From: Ryuthela nishihirai
Lineage: Eukaryota > Arthropoda > Arachnida > Araneae > Heptathelidae
Length of the DNA stretch: 64,000 nucleotides
Direction of reading: 5' to 3'
NCBI GenBank assembly: GCA_038380435.1
Contig: JAWZYU010000005.1
Span: forward strand, 33,316,001 to 33,380,000
Shown: piece after piece, positions 53,010 to 64,000 of the stretch
How the letters are laid out: each line of letters starts with the position of its first letter
Position numbering within the stretch: the stretch's first letter is position 1
Notes under the pieces: model-generated
What the model was told of the DNA's origin: nothing
The model's database searches: none
The model's input: the letters and a program-made list of their open reading frames with translations, nothing else
Made by a program: the position numbers and the translations under genes

Positions 53010-53396
53010 GGGGCGGGGGGCTCAGTCGGTAGCGCGCCAGGCTCGTAATCTGTAGTTTCCAGGTTCGAGTCCCAGCTGGGTCAGCGTTGAGATTTATCTC
53101 CGCAAAAATCCCCACCCTGCCCACGGTCAGTAGGGGACACCGATGGACTTGGAAAGGCCGCCGTCCGTCGGATGGGACGTTAAGCCGTGGCCCCGTGTGC
53201 GGGAGAGCATACCCTGTGCACGTTAAAGAACACGCTGGATGGCCTTGACGGGAGGCAACCATTTGTCTCCCAACAGCTGTTCCAGTGGGTCCCCTCCCCC
53301 AACCTTCTCTGAGCCTTCGGGGTCCATGTGACCTGGTCATTTAGCCCACGGTGTGCAAAAAAGTGCCGCTCAGAGATAAAACAACCCAACCCAAAT
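53010..53396 (+). mobile_element. SINE-A copy
   Basis: Full-length plus copy with a G-rich start (GGGGCGGGGGGCTCAG, missing the T of the A box). Confidence 0.93.
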
Positions 53397-54059
53397 CATA
53401 CTTTTTTGATAAACCTTAATGAACCCCCAACTTCTCTCCTTCAGTTCTTTCCAATTTACCCATAATTCACTGCTGTCAATTCATCCATTTTATCGTTCCT
53501 TATAATATTAAGATCAACTTATCTCCTTTAATTGTCTCGAATTGAATCATGATTTTTATTTCATCACCGTTTCGATTAATGATATCCTTTAACAATAACA
53601 ACTTTTTCGCAGTTAAACAACACAATCCATACATTTAAAGACACCAGCAAATGACAGAAGCAAAAGAAATTCTACTCTTATGAAAACCACTTCCCTAACC
53701 TCGCCCGACTTGAAGCTTGTCTGTTCTTTGTGTTGAAGACATAATGGGTTTGGGTTCTTAAGCAACTCCTCCACACAGAGTGACAAGATACCCGACCTTG
53801 GAGCTGCTGCAGTGGACGGGCTGGCGATAGGGCGGCGGTCTGTCACGAATGCGTGTTTCACCAGAATTGGAAACCATTGACTCAAGTCTCTCTCTTCGTG
53901 CTGCTGTCATGGCGAATGAAAAAGGGCGGATGCAATATTCTTAACCATTAGGGCGTTTGGCCTTGGAAATTACGACGAAAATGACTTTATTTATCTCTTT
54001 TTGCCGCCTTAAGTAGTGTTTTTGCTGAATTGTATTTTTGTAATGGATGTTGCGCGATG
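53397..54059. other. No gene recognised
   Basis: A 90-codon minus open frame (53613-53885) has no recognisable similarity. Otherwise AT-rich. Confidence 0.4.
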
Positions 54060-54350
54060 TTTCTCTACCTGGCAAAACTGTTGGAATCGATTTTCAACAA
54101 TATTCGTTCGGTATTTAGACATGTACGAAAATTGGAATATTTAACAATAACATAAAAAATTGCTCTGAAAAATAAATAAAAACAAGTTAAAAAAGAAAAC
54201 AATAACCGTTATGCTGAAATTTATTAGCACATATAAGTGTGTTTTTAGCAGTTCGCGTGATATTGGATTATTTTTTGGCAATATTTGAATGATACTTTGC
54301 AGAAAGAATTTTTTTTTGCAAGCACTGAGCGGATATTGTTGGAAATCAAG
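54060..54350. repeat. Second, shorter member of the fold-back family
   Basis: TCGATTTTCAACAATATTCG and GTATTTAGACATG on the left are mirrored by ACTGAGCGGATATTGTTGGA and AATCAAGATTTAAACA on the right. The same words define the arms at 21617-22135. Confidence 0.65.
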
Positions 54351-54467
54351 ATTTAAACATACACAGTCGTATCATATTATTCTGATACAACTGTGTATTT
54401 GGTTAATATCTTTAAATTATCATCAATCACTTTTTTTTATATAAAAAGCTTATTTAAGCATTATTCT

Positions 54468-54759
54468 ACTGGGTTGGGTTGTTTTACCTCTGAGCGGCAC
54501 TTCTTTGCACACCGTGGGCTAAATGACCAGGTTACAAGGACCCCAAATGCTCAGAGAAGGTTGGGGGAGGACACCCACTGGAACAGCTGTTGGGAGACAG
54601 ATGGTAGTCTCCCGTCAAGGCCATCCAGCGTGTTCTTTAACGTGCACAGGGTATGGCTCTCCCGCACACGGAGCCACGGCTTAACGTCCCATCCGACGGA
54701 CGGCGGCCTTTCCAAGCCCATCGGTGTTCCCTACTCACCGTGGGCAGGGCGGGGAATTA
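54468..54759 (-). mobile_element. SINE-A copy, 5' truncated with TSD
   Basis: Minus copy lacking the head, ending at GGGCAGGGCGGGGAATT. CATTATTCT occurs at 54459-54467 and 54760-54768. Confidence 0.92.
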
Positions 54760-54768
54760 CATTATTCT

Positions 54769-55078
54769 TCTGAGTTCTGTATCTAAGTTACTATTGACAT
54801 GGAACTGTATCTAAGAAAGTGCAGCTGAGTATGTGTATGCATTCCTTTTTATAACCATCACACTTTTTGACGAATAAAACTTCTGAACCACATTGTATAT
54901 TTATCAGATTAAAGACTTAGACTAGAGATTAAAGACTTGAAAATTCTCAGCGAGATCTAATTTCTAGAAATGAATTCTTAAATTTGATTAAAATGATAAC
55001 TTTGCTGGATTTCTCCTGAAATTGCCATCAATCTCAGAAGTAATCCTTTTCATTATCCAGCAACCTCCAGATCTTGTG
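54769..55078. other. No gene recognised
   Basis: AT-rich spacer. GATTAAAGACTT is repeated at 54907 and 54926. Confidence 0.4.
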
Positions 55079-55444
55079 GGGGCGGGAGTGGCTCAGTCGG
55101 TAGCGCGCCAGGCTCGTAATCTGTAGTTCCCAGGTTCGAGTCCCAGCTGGGTCAGCGTTGAGATTTATCTCCGCAAAATCCTCCCCCCTGCCCACGGTCA
55201 GTAGGGGACACCGATGGGCTTGGAAAGGCCGCCGTCCGTCGGATGGGACGTTAAGCCGTGGCCCCGTGTGCGGGAGAGCCATACCCTGTACACGTTAAAG
55301 AACACGCTGGATGGCCTTGACGGGAGGCTACCATCTGTCTCCCAACAGCTGTTCCAGTGGGTCCCCTCCCCCAACCTTCTCTGAGCCTTCGGGGTCCATG
55401 TGACCTGGCCATTTAGCCCATGGTGTGCAAAAAAGTGCCGCTCA
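55079..55444 (+). mobile_element. SINE-A copy without its 3' tail
   Basis: Near-consensus plus copy ending at GTGCCGCTCA. The GAGGTAAAACAACCC tail is missing. Confidence 0.92.
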
Positions 55445-56493
55445 CATTTGTAGGTTCTAAAAATTGAAATTATTAAAAACTCAAGAAAATCTAAAAACAA
55501 AGATATTAATATGAAATCTGTTTATAACATTTGAGTAACTGAACAGTAATAAATTTTCCATAAAGCCCCCCCCCCCCCCCGAGACTTTTTTTTATTGAAG
55601 TACACGCTATCTTTTTTTTTCTCACAGTGGTTTCGATAAATAGACTATCATTTGGTCAATTAATAAACTAAATTGCTTTGAACTTGTTTTTAAAAAAAAA
55701 CCATTGCTTAAGTATTACGTCACTTAATACGAAAAAAGCAACAGTTGTTAAAACTCCTTTCCACTCCATCTCGACCTCTTTATTCTTTTAGTTTTCCTGA
55801 AATGACAAAAGTCCCGACTGCAACCATCTCCCTTAGAGAGTTAAACACACACAACTACCCAAGGGAAGTGTTCATTGTCCTGCTTCTAAAATGTTCGTAA
55901 TCATCGTATTCCATCACAGGAACCACAAACTAACTGTGATTTGCCAGTCTGTGTGAGTGCCCTAAAGGTCAGTATACACACCCACACACAAGCGCACACA
56001 CGAGCAAGGAAAGGAGTGTAAAGGCAAACACTTCTCGAGACAAACACTGTCTCCCTGCGAGCACTGTTTGTCGAGTGAGCTTCGTGTTATTTAACATCCG
56101 GTGCCCGCTGAGTCTTTCCTCTCTTGGACTTCGCAACGGTTTCCTGGTCCACACATCTCTCTCAGCAAATTCGTTTCTCTTAATCAACTACTTCATTCTT
56201 CAGAATAGGTCAAAAGAAAAAAAAAAATCCGGATTTGTCGACAGTTCTGTTTTTTTTATTCGCTCAGAAATACAAATCATGATGATTGTTCGCAAAGCTA
56301 CAGCTAAAACAAATTTGTTTCTGACTTGAACATGTAACATTGTGCAAATTTTAACACTTTTTCACTTTCTCTTTTTCAAAACATTTCAATTTTTAGATCA
56401 AAGACTGTTGAGACTGATTTAGACTTCGTACCGAAAAAAAGTTAGGGTAAGCGGTATCTGAAGTAAGCAATGCACGAGGCCGTAGAAAATAAA
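55445..56493. other. No gene recognised
   Basis: Contains a 14-base C-run near 55567 and a CACACA-rich stretch near 55975. Small open frames near 56000-56330 have no recognised family. Confidence 0.4.
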
Positions 56494-56702
56494 TAAAAAA
56501 AAATAAATACCCCCTCAAGCAGCTGCTTGCCACAGAGGCCTGACAGGAGCCTGCCAGTTTATATGCCATAGTAGAAGGTCTGAGAGGATGGCAGGACCTC
56601 AGCAGAAAAACGACACGTACATCCATGCCTTATCCGGGGTTCGAACTCAGGTCCACGTAGATCAGTAGCCAAGCGTGCTAACCACTCGGCCACGGGACGG
56701 CT
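56494..56702 (-). mobile_element. SINE-B copy with TSD
   Basis: Full-length minus copy flanked by TAGAAAATAAA (about 56483-56493 and 56703-56713). Confidence 0.92.
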
Positions 56703-57011
56703 TAGAAAATAAAGGAGTGCTAAAATTTTAAGGGCTGTTTTCCGCTTGCCAGTTTGCATTAGTATGAAAAAATATATCTCTGTAAACATGAAAAATTGAA
56801 ACAGAATTTATCATTTTATTATTATTTTTTTGCAAGGATATACAAACACCTACCATTGGACAATATTTTCCGTTTACATATTAATTTATCTCTTTTGGCT
56901 AGGTAAATATACGTTTAGAAATTGAATACATTTTCAGTTTTGAACTGGTGGTCGTTTCTAAATTTGCAATAAAGGCTCCACCGTATCTAAATCCAAATTA
57001 CTAGTGGTTAA

Positions 57012-57208
57012 GGCCGTCCCATGGTAGAGTGGTTAGCATGCTTGTCTAAAGATGAAAAGAACCTGGGTAAAGCATGGATGTTTGTACTGTCTTTCTGCCA
57101 AGGTCCCGCATTCTTCACAGACCTTCTACCGTGGCGTATTAAACTGACAGATTCCTGTCAGACCTCTGTGGCAAGCAGCTGCTTGAGGGGGTATTTATTA
57201 TTTATTTA
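57012..57208 (+). mobile_element. SINE-B copy lacking the B box
   Basis: The head runs GCCGTCCCATGGTAGAGTGG, then AACCTGGGTAAAGCATGG, so the GTTCGAGCCCCGG segment with the B box is deleted. The rest to the TATTTATTATTTATTT tail is normal. Confidence 0.9.
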
Positions 57209-57555
57209 GGTAGAAGAGCGGTAGAAGAAATATTTTCTAGGCACAAGATCCATGAGGTGAAGGAAGGGTCTCTCAAAGAAGAACTATATATGGCCATTTA
57301 TTATTACAATTAATCGGTTGGGAAAAAACTTGTATCATAGCATTTTCTTCTGACCTATAAAGAAATTCTGAATATTCCACATTATGAAAGATCTGCTGAT
57401 ACTAGCGAGGTCGCATACAGTAGTTATGGGGCTATGACCCACCCCCTGGTAATTTTAGGATTTAAATTCATAAAATCTAGAAATTCTGAAAAAAAAAAAA
57501 CGTGTACTTGAATAATAAAATTTAATCCATTTATTATTCCTGGATCTGGGCCTCT
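57209..57555. other. No gene recognised
   Basis: AT-rich spacer with an A-run near 57490. Confidence 0.4.
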
Positions 57556-57808
57556 ATTTTACTTCTGAGCGGCACTTATTTTGCATACAATGGTCTAATG
57601 ACCAGGTCATGAGGACTCCAAGGTCTCCGAGAAAGATGGGGGAAGAGAACCTACTGGACAAATTTTAGGAAACAGATGGCTCTCCCGCTCACGGCTTAAC
57701 ATCCCATCCGACGGACGGCTGCCTTTCCAAGCCCATCGGTGTTCCCTACTGATTGAGGGCAGGACGGGGAGATTATTCTCAACGCTGGCCCAGGTGGGCA
57801 AGGCTTGA
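57556..57808 (-). mobile_element. Old SINE-A copy
   Basis: Diverged minus copy with a deletion around the core and no recognisable head. Confidence 0.8.
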
Positions 57809-57879
57809 AATTTTTACATCACATTTACAGGACCAGAGAGGAACATCACTGACATGCTCGACAATTTTCTCATCACACA

Positions 57880-58100
57880 GTTTGACCAAGACTACCAAAA
57901 AAGAAGCAATCAGACACGTTTCCAAATCGGTCGGAGGATATCAAATGTTTCCAATGATATCGGAGCCGAGAGGATCCGATATCATTGACCACCTCGATTC
58001 TCCGATTTAACGCCACTAGATTTTTTTCTTATGGTGATTTGTTACGGATAAAGTAGACTTCCGACCTCTATCGATAAACGTTGACGGTCGATGGGTAATA
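57880..58100 (+). pseudogene. Mariner-like transposase C-terminal remnant
   Basis: In shifting frames the plus strand encodes a TFPNR-like piece, then SDLTPLDFFLW, a stop, and FVTDKVDFRPLSINVD. SPDLTPLDFFLWG followed by a V-rich strand is the third-Asp region of the same transposase group as at 22395-22660. Stops and frameshifts are frequent and no termini were found. Confidence 0.6.
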
Positions 58101-58215
58101 ATTACACCACAGACATGCTATGTCGCATATGGGATAAAATTCATTTTAGTTGGTATCTTTGTCATGTTAAATCTGGAAATCACATCGAATTATCATTCTA
58201 ATACATCTGATAAAA

Positions 58216-58600
58216 GGGGGCGGGGGTGGCTCAGTCGGTAGCGCGTCAGGCTCGTAATCTGTAGTTCCCAGGTTCGAGTCCCAGCTGGGTCAACGTTGAG
58301 ATTTATCTCCGCAAAATTCCCCGCCCTGCCCACGGTCAGTAGGGGACACCGATGGGCTTGGAAAGGCCGCCGTCCGTCGGATGGGACGTTAAGCCGTGGC
58401 CCCGTGTGCGGGAGAGTCATACCCTGTGCACGTTAAAGAACACGCTGGGTGGCCTTGACGGGAGGCTACCATCTGTCTTCCAACAGCTATTCCAGTGGGT
58501 CCCCTCCCCCAACCTTCTCTGAGCCTTCGGGGTCCATGTGACCTGGCCATTTAGCCCATTGTGTGCAAAAACGTGCCGCTCAGAGGTAAAACAACCCAAC
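58216..58600 (+). mobile_element. SINE-A copy with TSD
   Basis: Full-length plus copy flanked by CATCTGATAAAA at 58204-58215 and 58601-58612. Confidence 0.95.
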
Positions 58601-58675
58601 CATCTGATAAAAATTAATGTGTCTGGCTATATTTCTATGTATTTCATTTGTATTTACCATTTACTAATAAATATA

Positions 58676-59503
58676 CAGGGTGATTGTAAACTCTTTCAAC
58701 ACAAAAAGAGGGGTGATAGTACACATCAAGACAAACAATTTTTGCAATGCAACCTAGAGTCGCATTCCACTCCTTCCGTCAGAAAAGAGTACTTTCGAAA
58801 AACGCCACGCATGCACAAGTATTTACAACCGGTGCATGAAAAGCACAAGATGCAAATCAGGTGCGCTGAGCAAGTGCTTAGACGATTAATTTAAAAACGC
58901 AGCCGAACCCGTTCGTCGACATTACCGTGATAACGTCACATGATAAGTGACATATTCGTGAAGGACATGGAAGACTACACATACGAGGAATTGGCGGATA
59001 TGCATCTGATGTATTGCCAAGCAGGTGGTAATGGACGTGAAGCACAAAGATTGTACCGTGAGAGATTTCCGAATCGTCGTATTCCTTACCATTCGACTTT
59101 CGCCAGTGTTGATCGAAGACTGCGTGAAACTGGCTCGTTGTCTATCTCAATGAGTGATACTGGACGTTCGCGAAGTGTGGGGACACCGGAAATGGAAGAA
59201 CGTGTCTTGCAGCGATTTGCAGAAGTTCCTTCCACAAGTACGCGAGTGGTGTCATCCGAAATGGGAGTTTGTCAAACCTCGGTGGGGAATGTCCTACATG
59301 AGGCACGGATGCATCCCTTCCACGTGCAGAAGATCCAAGCTTTGAACGATGATGACTATCCCCGCCGGGTAGAGTTTGTTAGGTGGATGCTCCAGATGAA
59401 CAATGTTAATCCGCAATTTCCCGCATAAGCGTTATTTAGTGATGAGGCCACGTTTACCCGGGAACGCATTTTCAACAATCACAACCAGCAGTGACATTTT
59501 TTT
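58676..59503 (+). mobile_element. Mariner-like element, 5' part only
   Basis: Starts CAGGGTGATTGTAAACTC after ATA, sharing the CAGGGTGA terminus with the element at 22185. It contains the N-terminal part of a transposase. It ends where SINE-B begins at 59504, and the rest of the element and its right terminus are not found beyond the SINE. Confidence 0.8.
58940..59490 (+). pseudogene. DUF4817-type transposase, truncated
   Basis: An open frame of 162 codons starts MISDIFVKDMEDYTYEELAD. YEELADMHLMYCQAGGNGREA and RLYRERFPNRRIPYHSTF (about residues 14-57) form the N-terminal helix-turn-helix region I associate with DUF4817. RRLRETGSL follows, then a second helical segment (VSSEMGVCQTSVGNVLHEA). 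MHPFHVQKIQAL and YPRRVEFVRWML lead into the catalytic core. A TAA at 59426-59428 interrupts it. In the same frame, ALFSDEATFTRERIFNNHN follows, with SDEATF carrying the first catalytic Asp. The remaining catalytic core is absent. The product would have bound the terminal repeats and cut the element out. Confidence 0.85.
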
Positions 59504-59688
59504 TTTGCAACCAGAGGTCTGACAGGAGCCTGTCGGTTGTATAATTCATAGTAGAAAGTCTGTGAGGATAGCGAGACCTCAGCAGAAAGACAACGCAAAC
59601 ATCGATGCTTTACCCGGAGCTCCAACTCGGGTCTTGATCGGTAGCCAAGCGCGTTAACCACTCGGCCACCGGACGGCTTGGCTGTTTG
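59504..59688 (-). mobile_element. SINE-B copy truncating the transposase
   Basis: Diverged minus copy with GTCTGACAGGAGCCTGTCGG, an altered B-box complement and a complete A-box side ending CCACTCGGCCACCGGACGGC. The tail is a T-run, not TATTTATT. Confidence 0.85.
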
Positions 59689-59815
59689 AGAGGAAATATA
59701 TTTACTCTTCATCATCGAAAATTTCTTTAGGAAAGGAAAATAAATACTTAAAGTAATCTTGTTGAACATGAATATGACGAAAGCTGCATTGAAGCAAAAA
59801 TACTTTTGGCAGATA

Positions 59816-60199
59816 GGGGCGGGGGTGGCTTAGTCGGTAGCGCGCCAGGCTCGTAATCTGTAATTCCCATGTTCGAGTCCCAGCTGGGTCAGCGTTGAGA
59901 TTTATCTCCACAAAATTATCTGCCCTGCCCACGGTCAGTAGGGGACACCGATGGGCTTGGAAAGGCCGCCGTCCGTCGGATGGGACGTTAAGCCGTGGCC
60001 CCGTGTGCGGGAGAGCCATAAACTGTGCACGTTAAAGAACACGCTGAATGGCCTTGACGGGAGGCTACCATCTGTCTCCCAACAGCTGTTCCAGTAGGTC
60101 CCCTCCCCCAACCTTCTCTGAGTCTTCAGGGTCCATGTGACCTGGCCATTTAGCCCATTGTGTGCAAAAAAGTGCCGCTCAGAGGTAAAACAACCCAAC
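59816..60199 (+). mobile_element. SINE-A copy with TSD
   Basis: Full-length plus copy flanked by CTTTTGGCAGATA at 59803-59815 and 60200-60212. Confidence 0.95.
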
Positions 60200-60212
60200 C
60201 TTTTGGCAGATA

Positions 60213-61187
60213 CAGTGAAGAAAACTTGGGTTGAAAATCCAAGAAAAGCATGGATATTTGTGTTGTCTTCTAAACTCTCCCATCTATCTGCCTTTCTCTT
60301 TGGCGCTTTTCCCTGCCATACTCCTCTTAGACTTCTGTAGGATGATCACGATGATCCGTTATTTGAAGATATGATGATTCGCATTAGACTCAAAGATTAT
60401 TCACTTTGACAGAATTCTTACAGATTTAATTGCACTTCATATTTCGAGGCAGCTGTTATTATTCTCCTCCTGAGCATTTAATTCCTTATAAATGAAACAA
60501 AACTCGTTTCTCTCCCTCCATTGTCGGCGTCTTCCATTCTTCTTCCTCCGAACTAGGTCTTTTGAAACCCTCATTTTGATTGCCACGAAACAAATGAGAG
60601 CCAAGTCCAAATGCCAGACAAGAAAGCTGCACGACTTCTCCCCTGCGAGGCAGCCACGAGGTAGAAAGTGTGTCTGTCAGGATACAAACGTGTCTCTCAG
60701 GGAGGAGATAATGAGAGGTTAGCAGATCTCCTGATGTGTGGGTCACAACCCCATGCGGCGGCTACAGGTGTGTCGGGCCCAGGCCAACTCCTCCCCTCGT
60801 GGCTCGGTAGGGTGACTCTACAAGACGAACGCATTCAGCACACGTTTCCGTGGGAAGCGCTTTCCGATGTTCAAGGAAAAATGAAGGAATGTTTTCAGTT
60901 TGCACTCTGAAAAATGCTAGTGGGGAGATAAAAAGAGAAAATCATGCCATTCGCATTTCTTCATATTTTGATCTTATCCCTCATTGTAATAACTGCGTTT
61001 GGTTATTTTATTCTCTTGTGGTTCCTTTTTTTGCTGCACTATGGGATAAGTGTTTACGACTGAATAATACCATATTTTGATTTCGCTTTTGTGGAAAGAG
61101 ACAGAAATGCTAGGATGAAAGAAGAGATAGAATGCTAGGATAAATAATGTCCACGTTTAGTTTCGGTTCGACTCGAAGGTTTTATTT
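60213..61187. other. No gene recognised
   Basis: 60490-60910 has overlapping open frames of 76-86 codons on both strands and moderate CpG content. I recognise no domain. It could be an exon or promoter-proximal zone, but splice sites and similarity are lacking. Confidence 0.35.
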
Positions 61188-61402
61188 CTGAATTTATTTA
61201 TTTTTTAAATATCAGACGTCTATAGAAGGCAGCTGCTAGATCTAGACGTCTGATATCAGGTTTTCAGTGTAATATGCCATAGAGCTCTGGTAGCAGAGCG
61301 AGACCGCAGAAGGAAGACAGCAGAGAAAAGAAACCTAATTCATATCTTATCCCAGAATCGAACCCAGGCTCCTTTCATCAGCAGCCAAGCGCGCTGTCGG
61401 AA
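61188..61402 (-). mobile_element. Old SINE-B copy
   Basis: Diverged minus copy with TTATTTATTTTTTAAAT tail side, TATGCCATAGAGCTCTGG middle and B-box complement AATCGAACCCAGG. ATATCAGACGTCTA (61209-61222) and TAGACGTCTGATAT (61243-61256) form a hairpin in place of the normal inverted repeat. Confidence 0.75.
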
Positions 61403-61659
61403 CTCCGAACCGTTACCGTGTTTGTCGCTGATATCCCAGAACATTGGTCCAGGTGGCCGAGTGGGTTGAGCGCTTGGTTCTAAATTTACAACTCCTATAT
61501 TATTTCGTAAATCATAAGTTAAAGAAAATAACCAAACAGAAAAACAACAATAACCAAACGCTTCATTTAACTTGTGCTGGTTATCTCATACAAAGCAAAC
61601 ACGCACTGTGAGATAGTTTAATTTCACTAACCAATGTACTGTAATCTGACTCCAGCCAT

Positions 61660-62274
61660 GCCTTCAGTCGAATAGAAGTTAAGCCATGGTACCGTGTAAG
61701 AAAGAGTTGGGTTGTTTTACCTTTGAGCGGCACTTTTTTGCACACATGGGCTAAATGGCCAGGTCACATGGACCCCGAAGGCTCAGAGAAGGTTGGGGGA
61801 GGGAACCCACTGGAATAGCTGTTGGGAGACAGATGGTAGCCTCCCGTCAAGGCCATCCAGCGTGTTCTTTAACGTGCACAGGGTATGGCTCTCCCGCACA
61901 CGGGGCCACGGCTTAACGTCCCATCCGACGGACGGCGGCCTTTCCAAGCCCACCGGTGTCCCCTACTGACCGTGGGCAGGGCGGGGAATTTTTGCGGAGA
62001 TAAATCTCAACGCTGACCCAGCTGGGACTCGAACCTGGAAACTACAAATTACGAGCCTGGCGCGCTACCGACTGAGCCACCCCCGCCCCACCGTGTAAGA
62101 AAGAACCATGCCCTGTGCACTTTAAAGCACGTTGTATGACCTTGGCGAGAGTATTACATCTCTCCAGTAAATCCCTTCCCCAACCTCCTCTGAATCCTTA
62201 GGGTCTTTGTGACCTGTCCATTTAACCTATTGTGTGCAAAAAAAAGAGCTACTCAGAGGTAAAACAACCCAACA
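61660..62274 (+). mobile_element. Old SINE-A copy split by a younger SINE-A
   Basis: Diverged plus copy in two parts: 61660-61705 (GTTAAGCCATGGTACCGTGT) and 62105-62274 (ATGCCCTGTGCACTTTAAAG to AAAACAACCCAAC). Confidence 0.82.
61706..62089 (-). mobile_element. SINE-A copy inserted in SINE-A
   Basis: Near-consensus minus copy flanked by ACCGTGTAAGAAAGA at 61691-61705 and 62090-62104, within the core of the older copy. Confidence 0.95.
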
Positions 62275-63405
62275 ACTTTGACTACCTAAAAAATGCAATG
62301 AAGAGAATCTCCTGTGATTCTCACAACCTTAAATTTATACCCTAGAATAGTCACTGCTTCCATGAAGCAGATGCCACTCTTCGCCTTGAATAGAGACATC
62401 TGCGGAACAGGTAGGAATAGGAAATAAATATTGCCTAATATTTAAAAAAAATAGTCTTAAAAATATGTCAATTCATCTGAGGCGAAATTGGAAGTCAGCC
62501 ACTCACCCAAAGGCTTCAGATATTTCTCTTTGGTTCGTTCCAAGAAGGAAAAAAGTATATATATATTAGAGATTATTAATCACTGTCAGATCATTTTACC
62601 AAGCACAATTGATTTCTTAATTAGTCAAATACAGGCAATTAGGAGTAATTAACATTCATTCTCTTCGACCTTTTTTTTTTTCATTCTTTCTGTTTGCAGT
62701 TCCCTTTTGTTGAAATTTTAATCGATGCGAAAAATCGGCAGTCATTTGCGGCCATCGGTCGAACCACGTGAGAGGGACGATTGCAGTAAATGATCTCCTC
62801 TGCGAGACTTAATTCATGCCACAGAATGCCAACTCACGCGTTACATTAGTTATCTCCGTAATGACTATTAGTTTTATGCATTTATGCTCGAAGTTTTCCA
62901 AACAGATAAATTTTTCAACATCGGCAGTGTGGCCCAAGTACGAGAGTTAGATAATTTAGGTAATGATCTGAGAGGATGCGGCTCGAGATGGATCTCATTT
63001 CTCAGAGACAGAGTAATCCTGGATGGAAAGATTTGAGGAGAAGCTGTGCCAACTTGAATCATCAGTGAGAGCAGCCGAGATATTTCTCTTTCCGACCCTG
63101 TTGACCACGTGCTTAATGACGAGGTGAAAGGAGGCGACGATACCCTTTGGAAGAAGATTAAGATGTGAAACAGACTGAAACGGATGCTGAAAGCGATGAC
63201 GAGTTGTTGGAGAAAGTTGCAAGAGACAGTTTTGGAAGTTCGATCATATCGATTAATGATGAACTGGATTCGACTGATGGTGAAGTTTTCCGCATCCTCA
63301 ATGTGTGGGAGAGCTTATCCTCAATAAGGAAATTATACATGTACATTCATAGATGACTCTATTAGAAACAGAACTCAGTAACTTCTTAAAGGATCTTTTT
63401 CTTAA
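62275..63405. other. No gene recognised
   Basis: 63165-63356 (+) has a 63-codon acidic open frame (many D and E) with an opposing open frame of similar length. No family was recognised. The rest is AT-rich with a short TATATATAT run near 62555. Confidence 0.35.
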
Positions 63406-63771
63406 TGGGTTGGGTTGGGTTACCTCTGAGCGGCACTTTTTTGCACACCATGGGCTAAATGGCCAGGTCACATGGACCCCGAAGGCTCAGAGAAGGTTGG
63501 GGGAGGGGACCCACTGGAACAGCTGTTGGGAGACAGATGGTAGCCTCCCGTCAAGGCCATTCAGCGTGTTCTTTAACGTGCACAGTTTATGGCTCTCCCG
63601 CACACGGTTCCACGGCTTAACGTCCCATCCGACGGACGGCGGCCTTTCCAAGCCCATCGGTGTCCCGGGAGTTTTGCGGAGATAAATCTCAACGCTGACC
63701 CAGCTGGGACTCGAACCTGGGAACTACAGATTACGAGCCTGGCGCGCTACTGACTGAGCCTCTCCCGCCCC
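63406..63771 (-). mobile_element. SINE-A copy with small deletion
   Basis: Minus copy starting with three GGGTT units. The CTACTGACCGTGGGCAGGGC segment is deleted (GTGTCCCGGGAGTTTTGCGG). Confidence 0.93.
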
Positions 63772-63910
63772 CCATGTGCAAGGGAGTCATACCGGTATAG
63801 TTAAAGAATGCACTGGATCGCTTTGACTGGAGTCTGCTATCTGTCTCCCAACAGTTATCCAATGGGTCCCATCCTTCAACCTTCTCTGAGCCCTCGGGGT
63901 CATTGTGACC
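63772..63910 (+). mobile_element. Old SINE-A fragment
   Basis: Diverged plus fragment from GTGCAAGGGAGTCATACCGG to CCTCGGGGTCATTGTGACC. Confidence 0.75.
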
Positions 63911-64000
63911 AGGGTCGTGGGTGGCTCAGTCGGCAGCGCGCCAGGCCCATAATCTGTAGTTCCCAGGTTCGAGTCCCAGCTGAGTCAGCGTTGAGATTTA
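63911..64000 (+). mobile_element. SINE-A head, cut by window edge
   Basis: Plus copy starting AGGGTCGTGGGTGGCTCAG with A and B boxes intact. The window ends at GTTGAGATTTA. Confidence 0.88.

Noticed and set aside
63165..63356. Acidic 63-codon frame as a host exon.
   Set aside because: An equally long opposing frame exists, and no splice sites or similarity were recognised.
63403..63420. GGGTT units at minus SINE-A ends as interstitial telomere repeats.
   Set aside because: They are the (AACCC)n simple tail of SINE-A, present only at its 3' terminus.
1..64000. Regularly spaced near-identical repeats that could suggest a CRISPR array.
   Set aside because: Repeat units are 200-390 bp SINEs with TSDs in both orientations, in eukaryotic DNA. 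The short tandem arrays lack unique spacers.

Overview
The window is eukaryotic repeat-rich DNA with no intact host protein-coding gene that I can recognise. The mobile-element content points to an arthropod, and I would guess a chelicerate such as a spider. It includes an RTE/BovB-like non-LTR retrotransposon, Tc1/mariner relatives with an N-terminal domain of the DUF4817 type, and a multi-copy gene family I remember from arthropod genomes. The taxon is inferred from remembered family resemblance and is not proven.

Two tRNA-derived SINE families dominate. SINE-A (about 385 bp) has a tRNA-like head with pol III A and B boxes, a conserved core around GGGACGTTAAGCCGTGG and GCACGTTAAAGAACAC, and a 3' end in AAAACAACCC(AACCC)n. 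About 50 full, truncated or old copies lie on both strands, by hand tally roughly a quarter of the window. Many carry 9-16 bp target-site duplications (TSDs). The core resembles, from memory, the central domain of META-type SINEs. SINE-B (about 200-210 bp) has a Ser/Leu-like tRNA head, an inverted-repeat middle and a (TATTTATT)n tail, with about 20 copies. Most of the apparent 60-130 codon ORFs are SINE-A read in either direction.

Layout. 0-5 kb: SINEs, a polypyrimidine tract and unannotated DNA. 5-9.8 kb: SINEs, a mariner remnant and a 5'-truncated LINE copy. 10-12 kb: a broken multi-copy transposon-like gene (minus strand) with a SINE-B in it. 12.5-16.2 kb: a nearly full-length RTE-like LINE (minus strand; endonuclease plus reverse transcriptase), disabled by two stops, one frameshift and a SINE-A insertion. 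16.7-17.7 kb: a 32-bp minisatellite. 19.8-29.5 kb: nested SINEs, a fold-back repeat, an internally deleted mariner-like element and a palindromic MITE. 30.5-32.1 kb: a 36-42 bp tandem array. 32.2-35.4 kb: a Tc1-like element containing a hAT-like element that contains a SINE-A. 37-64 kb: dense SINEs, a candidate solo LTR at 47 kb, and a DUF4817-type transposase relic at 58.7-59.5 kb.

Nothing here works as a pathway. The elements relate to each other through nesting, which gives a relative chronology: DNA transposons and the LINE are older, diverged SINE-A copies are intermediate, and near-identical SINE-A copies are youngest. I did not find a convincing undescribed biological system. The best leads are the SINE-A family itself, a composite SINE with duplicated 3' modules, an 11-bp 3'-end match between SINE-B and the LINE, and a satellite-filled hAT-like element.
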